Of a stretch of DNA of 36,527 nucleotides, positions 24,401 through 31,481 are shown piece after piece. Location: positions 1 to 36,527 of the forward strand of contig NZ_JAUMZG010000012.1 of the NCBI RefSeq assembly GCF_030528245.1, written 5' to 3'. A program made the translations under genes and the position numbers. Under the pieces are notes generated by a model that saw only the letters and a list, made by a program, of their open reading frames with translations, did no database searches and was not told the origin of the DNA. Position 1 is the first letter of the stretch, and every line of letters starts with the position of its first letter. The stretch comes from Campylobacter sp. Lineage in GTDB: Bacteria; Campylobacterota; Campylobacteria; Campylobacterales; Campylobacteraceae.

Positions 24401-25867
24401 ATGCACCCGGGCAAAGCATTAAATTACGACTACACAGTGGCAAAATACTTCATGTTTGCGACTCTATTATTTGGCATCGTGGGTATGGCCATAGGCACAC
24501 TGATAGCCTTTCAGTTGGCCTATCCTGATTTGAATTACATAGCTGGAGAATACGCCACTTTCTCGCGCTTAAGGCCTCTACACACCTCGGGCGTCATTTT
24601 TGGCTTCATGCTCTCGGGGATTTGGGCGACTTGGTATTACATCGGTCAAAGGGTGCTTAAGGTATCCATGGCGGAGTCCGGCTTTTTGATGGCCGTGGGA
24701 AAACTTCATTTTTGGCTTTATATGCTGACGATGACTTTGGCGGTTATCACTCTATTTTTGGGCGTTAGCACCTCTAAAGAGTATGCCGAGCTGGAGTGGC
24801 CCTTGGATATTCTTGTTGTTTTGGTGTGGGTTCTTTGGGGCGTGAGTATTTTTGGACTTGTAGGGATTCGCCGTGAAAAAACGCTCTACATTTCGCTTTG
24901 GTATTACATAGCCACTTTCTTGGGCATCGCCATGCTTTATCTTTTCAATAATATGTCCGTGCCGACCTACTTCGTTGCAGGGTTGGGGAACTGGTGGCAT
25001 AGCGTTTCTATGTATGCAGGCACCAACGATGCTCTGGTGCAGTGGTGGTATGGACACAATGCGGTGGCTTTCGTCTTTACGGTGGGGATTATTGCGCAAA
25101 TTTATTATTTTCTTCCTAAAGAAAGCGGCCAGCCGATTTTCTCTTATAAGCTTTCTTTGTTTGCATTTTGGGGTCTGATGTTCGTTTATCTTTGGGCCGG
25201 TGGCCACCATCTTATCTACTCAACCGTGCCTGATTGGATGCAAACTATGGGCTCTGTATTCTCGGTGGTTTTAATCCTGCCTTCTTGGGGCTCAGCGATT
25301 AATATTTTGCTAACGATGAGGGGCGAGTGGAGTCAGCTAAGGGAAAGCCCGCTCATTAAATTTATGATTTTAGCCTCGACTTTTTACATGTTTTCAACCC
25401 TAGAAGGCCCCATTCTCTCCATCAAATCCGTAAACGCCTTAGCGCATTTTACCGACTGGATTCCCGGGCATGTCCATGATGGCACACTTGGCTGGGTGGG
25501 CTTCATGACCATGGCAGCACTTTATCATATGACTCCTAGAATTTTCAAAAGAGAGCTTCACTCCAAAAGTCTTATGGAGGCTCAGTTTTGGGTGCAAACT
25601 ACGGGCATAGTGCTTTATTTTTCATCGATGTGGATAGCGGGCATCACGCAAGGCATGATGTGGAGAGCGACCGATGAGTATGGGAATTTACTTTACAGCT
25701 TCATCGATACGGTTGTGGCTATTGTGCCTTATTACTGGATCAGGGCTGTGGGAGGGTTGTTGTATTTGATAGGATTTTTCATGTTCGCTTACAATATTTA
25801 CAAATCAGTCAGTTGCGGAAGAGTGCTCGATAAAGAGCCAAAAAGCGCTTCGCCTATGGCAGCATAA
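24401..25867 (+). CDS. ccoN: cbb3-type cytochrome c oxidase subunit I (CcoN)
   Basis: Catalytic subunit of the high-affinity terminal oxidase used at low oxygen; holds haem b and the haem b3-CuB centre and pumps protons in the inner membrane. 488 residues with about twelve membrane segments. Visible family blocks are LRPLHTSGVIFGF (low-spin haem His), VQWWYGHNAVAF (CuB region), WAGGHHLIYSTVPDWMQ and IPGHVHDGTLGW. I use ATG 24401 rather than the TTG three bases earlier because the ribosome site is spaced for it. Confidence 0.97.
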   Translation: MHPGKALNYDYTVAKYFMFATLLFGIVGMAIGTLIAFQLAYPDLNYIAGEYATFSRLRPLHTSGVIFGFMLSGIWATWYYIGQRVLKVSMAESGFLMAVGKLHFWLYMLTMTLAVITLFLGVSTSKEYAELEWPLDILVVLVWVLWGVSIFGLVGIRREKTLYISLWYYIATFLGIAMLYLFNNMSVPTYFVAGLGNWWHSVSMYAGTNDALVQWWYGHNAVAFVFTVGIIAQIYYFLPKESGQPIFSYKLSLFAFWGLMFVYLWAGGHHLIYSTVPDWMQTMGSVFSVVLILPSWGSAINILLTMRGEWSQLRESPLIKFMILASTFYMFSTLEGPILSIKSVNALAHFTDWIPGHVHDGTLGWVGFMTMAALYHMTPRIFKRELHSKSLMEAQFWVQTTGIVLYFSSMWIAGITQGMMWRATDEYGNLLYSFIDTVVAIVPYYWIRAVGGLLYLIGFFMFAYNIYKSVSCGRVLDKEPKSASPMAA

Positions 25868-25877
25868 GGGAGAGAAA

Positions 25878-26543
25878 ATGTTTGCTTGGTTAGAAAAAAA
25901 TCCATTCTTTTTCGCTGTGGCGGTTTTTGTTGTCATTGCTTATGCGGGCATTGTTGAGGTTTTGCCAGATTTTGCAAATAATGCTAGGCCGCTTGAAAGC
26001 AAAAAACCCTATTCTGTTTTGGAGCTTGCGGGAAGGGCGGTTTATATTAAAGATAGCTGCAACGCCTGCCATTCTCAGCTCATCCGCCCCTTCAAGGCAG
26101 AAACCGACCGCTATGGGATGTATTCTGTCAGTGGGGAATTTGCCTACGATAGACCCTTTCTTTGGGGCTCAAAACGAACGGGGCCTGATTTAGCGCGCGT
26201 GGGGAATTATAGAACGACCGATTGGCATGAAAATCACATGTGGGATCCGATTTCTGTCGTGCCCGATTCCATCATGCCAGCCTATAAGCATATGTTTGAT
26301 AAGAAGGCCGACATTGAAACCGCCTACGCAGAGGCTCTAACCGTGAAAAAGGTTTTCAATATGCCTTATGATACCGAAAACGGCACGAAGCTTGGCACTT
26401 GGGAGGAGGCGCAAGCGGAGGTTAAGGCACAGGCCGCCCTCATCGTAGAGCAGATGAAAAATCAGGAAGTTAAGGCTGCCTTTGAGCGGGGTGAGATTAA
26501 AGAAATAGTCGCCCTGATAGCCTATCTCAATAGCCTGAAGTGA
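25878..26543 (+). CDS. ccoO: cbb3-type cytochrome c oxidase subunit II (CcoO)
   Basis: Membrane-anchored monohaem cytochrome c that passes electrons to CcoN. 221 residues: one N-terminal membrane anchor (residues about 10-30), then the haem site CNACH (Cys61, Cys64, His65) and a later SIMPAYKHM with the axial Met of the haem. Ten bases after ccoN with a GGGAGAG ribosome site. Confidence 0.96.
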   Translation: MFAWLEKNPFFFAVAVFVVIAYAGIVEVLPDFANNARPLESKKPYSVLELAGRAVYIKDSCNACHSQLIRPFKAETDRYGMYSVSGEFAYDRPFLWGSKRTGPDLARVGNYRTTDWHENHMWDPISVVPDSIMPAYKHMFDKKADIETAYAEALTVKKVFNMPYDTENGTKLGTWEEAQAEVKAQAALIVEQMKNQEVKAAFERGEIKEIVALIAYLNSLK

Positions 26544-26547
26544 AGCG

Positions 26548-26811
26548 ATGCAAGATTTGCAAATTTTTTTCAGTGTTGTGGGACAGATTTTGAGTCTTGA
26601 TGTGTCGGAAGTTACGAAATACCAGTGGAAAATTTTTCAAGGCTATGGTTTTTTTATCCTCATTGTTTTTTTGGTTGTGGTTTTATATGCGTATTGGTTT
26701 CATCTTTACGAAAGCGAAAAAAAGGGCGAGAAGGATTATGAAAAATATGCCAATCTAGCCCTAGAAGATGGAATCGATGATGGTATTTTAGAAAAGAAAA
26801 GGAGTGCTTGA
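26548..26811 (+). CDS. ccoQ: cbb3 oxidase small subunit (CcoQ)
   Basis: 87 residues with a single membrane segment (GYGFFILIVFLVVVLYAYWFH) and a charged cytoplasmic tail, the size and position of CcoQ/FixQ, which stabilises the oxidase. Its end overlaps the ccoP ATG (ATGA). Confidence 0.85.
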   Translation: MQDLQIFFSVVGQILSLDVSEVTKYQWKIFQGYGFFILIVFLVVVLYAYWFHLYESEKKGEKDYEKYANLALEDGIDDGILEKKRSA

Positions 26812-27689
26812 TGCAGTGGTTAAATTTACAAGATAATGTCAATCTTTTATCTTTCATCGGTGCTGTTTTAATCATCCTCATTACCCTCATTGTCGTGGCT
26901 AGGATGTTCAAGCAAATGAAAGAAAAAAAAGAGGACTCCGAGCTCAGTGAACACAACTGGGACGATATAGGCGAGTATAAAAATCCCGTCCCCGTAGGCT
27001 GGGCTGTGGTATTTTTTCTCACCATTGTGTGGGCGATTTGGTATTTTTTATGGGGCTATCCGCTCAATTCCTACTCAAGAATCGGCGAGTATAATGAAGA
27101 AGTGGCCGCGCATTCGGCTAAATTTGAAGAAAAATTTAAGAATTTGTCCCCAGAGGATAAAAGGGCGATGGGCGAGAATTTATTTTTGGTGCAATGCTCT
27201 CAATGCCACGGCATCACAGCAGACGGGATGAGCGGCAAGGCACAGGATTTAAACATTTGGGGTTCTGAAGAGGGACTTGTGAGCGTGATCACTAAGGGCT
27301 CTAAGGGCATGAATTATCCCATGGGAGAGATGGCTGCGGCTGCGGATTTAGGATTGAGCGAGGAGGACATACCTGCCCTTGCTGCCTATGTGGCTAAGGA
27401 AATTTCAGCCATCAAGCAAACCGATAATGAAAATTTGGTTGCGAGGGGCAAGGAGCTTTTCGCCACTTGCGCGGCTTGTCATGGCGAGGATGGTACGGGT
27501 ATGATTGAGGGCGAGGTAATGGCGCCTAATTTGACAAAATACGGCTCTGCAGACTTTGTGGTTGAGGTGCTCAACAGAGGCAAAAACGGGGCCATCGGCT
27601 CCATGCCTCAGTTTGATAGCAATATTTTAAACGATATTCAAAAACAAGCCGTTGGCGAATATGTGATTTCTCTTTCAAGGAGTGAGTGA
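26808..27689 (+). CDS. ccoP: cbb3-type cytochrome c oxidase subunit III (CcoP)
   Basis: Dihaem membrane cytochrome c of the oxidase. 293 residues with two N-terminal membrane segments, haem sites CSQCH (Cys130, Cys133, His134) and CAACH (Cys221, Cys224, His225), and NYPMGEMA and GSMPQF supplying likely axial Met residues. The W-D-I-G-E-Y block before the second membrane segment is typical. The stop overlaps the next ATG. Confidence 0.95.
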   Translation: MMQWLNLQDNVNLLSFIGAVLIILITLIVVARMFKQMKEKKEDSELSEHNWDDIGEYKNPVPVGWAVVFFLTIVWAIWYFLWGYPLNSYSRIGEYNEEVAAHSAKFEEKFKNLSPEDKRAMGENLFLVQCSQCHGITADGMSGKAQDLNIWGSEEGLVSVITKGSKGMNYPMGEMAAAADLGLSEEDIPALAAYVAKEISAIKQTDNENLVARGKELFATCAACHGEDGTGMIEGEVMAPNLTKYGSADFVVEVLNRGKNGAIGSMPQFDSNILNDIQKQAVGEYVISLSRSE

Positions 27690-27907
27690 TGGAAAATACA
27701 AATCGCTGCGTTTTTTCTCTGTCGGGAGTGACGGGGATGCTCATAGCGACCGTTTTGTTGATAGCCATTTTGGTTGCCCTTACGATTTGGGGCATTCGGG
27801 TGCAGCAGGAAGTGATGCAAAAGCCCTACACGCTCGAAAACGCTCAAAGCATCAAAATGAAAGGTTCTAAGATGCAAGATCATGTGATCGTAAAGGATGT
27901 GCCATGA
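27689..27907 (+). CDS. DUF4006 small membrane protein
   Basis: 72 residues with one hydrophobic segment (GMLIATVLLIAILVALTIWG). It is of the DUF4006 family that follows ccoP in Campylobacterota; role unknown, probably oxidase assembly or stability by position. ATG 27689 overlaps the ccoP stop (TGATG) and has AAGGAG at 27677-27682. Confidence 0.75.
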   Translation: MENTNRCVFSLSGVTGMLIATVLLIAILVALTIWGIRVQQEVMQKPYTLENAQSIKMKGSKMQDHVIVKDVP

Positions 27908-28005
27908 ATAAAACACTTGAAGCTTTGATTATCATCGGTTTGATCATTACAGCCGTGATCACAGCCTGGTCCGTTTTAAGCGCTAACCATCTAAATATAG
28001 GATGA
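27904..28005 (+). CDS. 33-residue membrane miniprotein
   Basis: A very short frame, MNKTLEALIIIGLIITAVIT followed by AWSVLSANHLNIG. It is almost one membrane helix. ATG overlaps the DUF4006 stop and its own stop overlaps the next gene's ATG, both as ATGA, so it is embedded in a chain of coupled genes, which supports it being translated. Its place suggests an accessory subunit of the cbb3 oxidase; I cannot assign a family. Confidence 0.65.
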   Translation: MNKTLEALIIIGLIITAVITAWSVLSANHLNIG

Positions 28006-28583
28006 GGATAAAAATTTTGGATGGCCTTTTTGCCATCTTTTTGTTTTTGCCCCTGCGAATTTTTGCCTCAAATTTTGTCGTTTTTGACGAAAACATCCTC
28101 AATGAAAAGGTCAAAAACGAAATCAAGCTCATCGGCAGTGAAATTTACGATAAAACGGGCATCTTTGTAGGTGTGGCCATAGGCGATGCGACCCCCTTTG
28201 AAATTTTACTCACAAAGCAAAAAGAACTCCCCCCTCCCTACATCCTGCTCGCACTTTCCAGATCCTCACACAAAGTGGACATAGTCGGCACAAAGGATGC
28301 CCTAGCCTTTTTTGATAGAGAAGCGGTTCTAAGCCCCTTTGCGGGCACGGGGACGATATTGCCCATTCTTGCCTCACAAAAGGGTGACATTTACAACGCA
28401 GCGATCCTAAACGGCTATGGCGATATTTGCGATCGATTGGCGCGGTATTTTCATCTGGATTTAGAGCACTCCATAGGCAATGCCAATCGCGACACGCTCA
28501 ACATCATGCGCATCCTACTTTACGGTTTCATTTGCTTTGCCCTGCTTTATTTTTTTCAACGAAGGAGAAAAATTCGTGCCTAA
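28002..28583 (+). CDS. TPM-like periplasmic protein with C-terminal anchor
   Basis: 193 residues: signal peptide (MRIKILDGLFAIFLFLPLRIFA, cut near residue 22), a domain with DENILNEKVKNEIKLIGSEI and TGIFVGVAIGDATP that recalls the TPM fold, and a membrane segment near the C-terminus (ILLYGFICFALLYFF) followed by a basic tail. The domain would face the periplasm. Function unknown; the cco context hints at oxidase maturation. Confidence 0.65.
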   Translation: MRIKILDGLFAIFLFLPLRIFASNFVVFDENILNEKVKNEIKLIGSEIYDKTGIFVGVAIGDATPFEILLTKQKELPPPYILLALSRSSHKVDIVGTKDALAFFDREAVLSPFAGTGTILPILASQKGDIYNAAILNGYGDICDRLARYFHLDLEHSIGNANRDTLNIMRILLYGFICFALLYFFQRRRKIRA

Positions 28584-29112
28584 AAAAAAGACCTTTTGGC
28601 CCTATGGCATCGTGCTTTCTATTTTGGCCATTGTCGCAGCTTGCGTGGCGACCATTATTTTTGCAAGCCAGTATCCCGTTTATGAGGATGATAGCTTTTT
28701 TTTGTCCTATCAAGAAGTTAAAGACGATTACGACAAGATCGAGCTCAAACAAGAAAATTTTGAAAAAAATTTTTCTCTGAGGCTTGAGGATAAGGGACTT
28801 GAAAGGCGATTGATCGACACAAAGCGCAAAAGAGAGGCCTATGTTTTAAACGACTCAAATCTTACCCTCATCCTAGCCAAGCAGCAGGGAGGTGGGTTTG
28901 ATTTTAAGGATCTCAATCTAACCGTCAAGCTTACGCGCCCGCATACAAGCGAGGACGATGTATTTTTGCAGGGCTTGGGGGAGCAAACGGCGATGGGCAT
29001 GCTTTATTCTTTCATCCTGCCCCCCCTGACTAAGGGCAGATGGCAGCTTAAGGTTAAGGCAGAAAACGAGCAAATTTTAGGCTTTAAAAGCTTTGAATTT
29101 TTTGTGCCATGA
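28576..29112 (+). CDS. FixH-like membrane protein
   Basis: 178 residues from GTG 28576, preceded by AAGGAG at 28562-28567; it overlaps the preceding gene by eight bases. An in-frame upstream ATG would read deep inside that gene and lacks a ribosome site. The opening PKKKTFWPYGIVLSILAIVA, then PVYEDDSFFLSYQEVKDDYD, followed later by LTRPHTSEDD and a GRWQLKVKA strand, match the FixH pattern: one N-terminal membrane helix and a periplasmic beta domain. FixH proteins take part in copper delivery and assembly of cbb3 oxidases. Confidence 0.78.
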   Translation: MPKKKTFWPYGIVLSILAIVAACVATIIFASQYPVYEDDSFFLSYQEVKDDYDKIELKQENFEKNFSLRLEDKGLERRLIDTKRKREAYVLNDSNLTLILAKQQGGGFDFKDLNLTVKLTRPHTSEDDVFLQGLGEQTAMGMLYSFILPPLTKGRWQLKVKAENEQILGFKSFEFFVP

Positions 29113-31481
29113 GAGCGCACATTTTCAGCTCCAAAAGAAGGCTAAAACTCTACTACGAAGAGGCTAAAAAAAGCGATGCTTTGATGGATTGCGCTCTAGA
29201 AGTGGGGGATTTTTTGGAGCGCGTTTGCTGGGTGGAGGGATGCAGGGCGAATGATTATGAGCGCCTACTTTTGATGCGAAAGGCCTGCAAACAGAGCAAG
29301 GATTTGGAGGAGAAGCTTGGAATTTCTGCGGATTTTTTCGCCTTTTTAAAAAACAACCACTACCTTTTTTCTTTTTTTCGCGAGCTTGTTACAGAGCGCA
29401 AAAGCATCAAGGACTTGCAAAATAGCGATTATTATGCCAGCTACAATGAGCATTTGGAAATTTTGGATCGAGTTTTTCAAAACTATCTGCGCTTTTTGAG
29501 GGAGGCGGGGCTTTATGATGAGCTTTCTTTGCCTCTTTCTTATAAGCTTGATGAGGATTTTTTGGACGAATTTGAAGGCTTCGTTTATCATTTGGATGGC
29601 TTTTTGAGCGGCTTTGAGCTTACCTTACTGGCGCAAATTGCCACGCGCAAAGAGCTCATTTTATGCTTTAAGACGAGCAAATTCAACGAGGACTATCTTC
29701 AAAATTCGCCCATTTTATCGTTTTTTAAGCCTTGCAGAGATTGTGCCTATGAGATAGACCTTCACAGGGGTATGATTTTGAAGCAAACCCCCATTTCATC
29801 ACGCCCCTTGGGCATCAAGGTGCGTTCTTTTGAGCTTAGAATCCTGCAAGTGGCCTTTGTTTTGGATGAAATTTCGCGTTTTGTCAAAGAGGGCATAAGC
29901 CCAGAAAACATCGTCCTCATCACGCCTGATGAGAGTTTTTGTGAGCTTTTGAGGCTTTATGATGGGGATAAAAATTTAAACCACGCCAGCGGCATCAGCA
30001 TTAAAGAGAGCCTATTTTACCAGCGTTTGAGAGCTTTATACGAGAGCGCTAGGCTTGAGAGCTTTAGTTTTTATGCGGGGGAGGATTATTTTGCAGGCGA
30101 GGATAGAATTTTTGACCTGCACAACACTCTGCTGCATCATTTCGGGCTTGATTTTGAGGATTTTAAGCAAAAATTTGAAGAAAAATGCGATTGGGATGCC
30201 TTTGAGGCCCTCATCCGCACCTTGCTTAAAGATGAAAAACAAGAACTTCAGCACTTCATTGAGGAGCAGTTTTACCACATCAAATCCCTGCTTGAAAATC
30301 AAAGCTTGAAATTCAAAGAGCTTTTGGAGCTTTTTTTCATACAAATTCGCCCCTTCAAGCAAAGCAGTGTCGGCGGCGGCAAGGTAACGGCCATGGGGAT
30401 TTTGGAGAGTAGGGGGCTTGGTTTTGAGGGCGTGATCGTCGTGGATTTTAATGAGGACTTGATCCCCCAAAGAAGCGTCAATGAAATGTTTTTGAACAAC
30501 GAAGTGCGGAAAAAAGCAGGGCTTATCAGCTGTGAAAATCGCGACAATTTGCAAAGATTTTACTACGAGCAATTGTTCAAAGGCGCCAAAAAAGTCAGCA
30601 TTTCTTATGTGGAAAATGAAGAAAAAACCGCCTCGCGCTTCTTGCAGGATTTGGATTTTGCTTTTGATTTTGAGGCGGAATTCAGCGACAGGGCCTATTT
30701 GAACTCCCTAAGGCCAAGCTACAAAATCACAAGGCCAGACCTAGCCCCCATCCCCGCGCCGCGCCTTAGGCATGATCTCTTTGCAAAACCCCTTTCCTAC
30801 ACGCGTTTGAGGACCTTTTTGGAGCAAAAGCGCAGCTATTTTTACCGCTATATTTTGAACTTAAAAGAGCCCCGCGCCCTAAATTTCACGCAAGGGGGCA
30901 AGGACTTGGGAAATTTCATCCATAAAATTTTAGAGCAGTACTACAGGCAAAATTCAGCCCCCATTGATGAGAAAATTTTCACGCCCCTTCTAGAAAAAGA
31001 GGCGCGAAAAGCGGGGATTGACAGGCTTGAGCTTGAAATTTTAAAGCTGCGATTTCAAGCCCTTGCCAAGAGCGAGGCCGAGCATTTTGCGCGGGGCTAT
31101 GCGCCCGTGTATTTGGAGGCGGCGTTTGAAAGCAAACTCACATGCTTGGGCAAAGAAATCAAGCTTGTGGGCAAAATCGACCGCATCGATCGCGGCAAAC
31201 TGGGCTATCTCATCATCGATTACAAGAGCGGCAAGCTTGATGCATCGTATCAGTTGGCCTTTTATGAGCTTCTTTTGCGCGGGGCGTTGAAGAGGGAGGA
31301 CATCATCCAAGCGCAGTTTTATGATTTAAATCGCGCCGCGCTCACAAGGGGCAAAAGTAGGGGCGTGGGGGAGCTTTTAAAAGCGCTCGAGGGCTTGGTG
31401 GGGCAGAGCGAGGTGGTGTTTGAAAACAAAAACGCGCAATATTGTCCCTACAAACTCCTCTATGAAAAGGGGCTAAAATGA
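29109..31481 (+). CDS. addB: AddB-type helicase-nuclease subunit
   Basis: Partner of AddA in the RecBCD-like complex that processes double-strand ends for recombination. 790 residues. It lacks an obvious Walker A at the N-terminus, as in epsilonproteobacterial AddB, but keeps VTAMGILESRGLGFEGVIVV, a helicase-like block, and a C-terminal PD-(D/E)XK nuclease domain with GNFIHKILEQYY and LIIDYKSGK (Asp704, Lys706). ATGA overlap with the FixH-like gene in front and with addA behind. Confidence 0.88.
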   Translation: MRAHIFSSKRRLKLYYEEAKKSDALMDCALEVGDFLERVCWVEGCRANDYERLLLMRKACKQSKDLEEKLGISADFFAFLKNNHYLFSFFRELVTERKSIKDLQNSDYYASYNEHLEILDRVFQNYLRFLREAGLYDELSLPLSYKLDEDFLDEFEGFVYHLDGFLSGFELTLLAQIATRKELILCFKTSKFNEDYLQNSPILSFFKPCRDCAYEIDLHRGMILKQTPISSRPLGIKVRSFELRILQVAFVLDEISRFVKEGISPENIVLITPDESFCELLRLYDGDKNLNHASGISIKESLFYQRLRALYESARLESFSFYAGEDYFAGEDRIFDLHNTLLHHFGLDFEDFKQKFEEKCDWDAFEALIRTLLKDEKQELQHFIEEQFYHIKSLLENQSLKFKELLELFFIQIRPFKQSSVGGGKVTAMGILESRGLGFEGVIVVDFNEDLIPQRSVNEMFLNNEVRKKAGLISCENRDNLQRFYYEQLFKGAKKVSISYVENEEKTASRFLQDLDFAFDFEAEFSDRAYLNSLRPSYKITRPDLAPIPAPRLRHDLFAKPLSYTRLRTFLEQKRSYFYRYILNLKEPRALNFTQGGKDLGNFIHKILEQYYRQNSAPIDEKIFTPLLEKEARKAGIDRLELEILKLRFQALAKSEAEHFARGYAPVYLEAAFESKLTCLGKEIKLVGKIDRIDRGKLGYLIIDYKSGKLDASYQLAFYELLLRGALKREDIIQAQFYDLNRAALTRGKSRGVGELLKALEGLVGQSEVVFENKNAQYCPYKLLYEKGLK

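Noticed and set aside
30036..30572. 178-residue minus-strand frame inside addB
   Set aside because: It is a shadow of the addB coding frame, has no family features and has no promoter or ribosome site.
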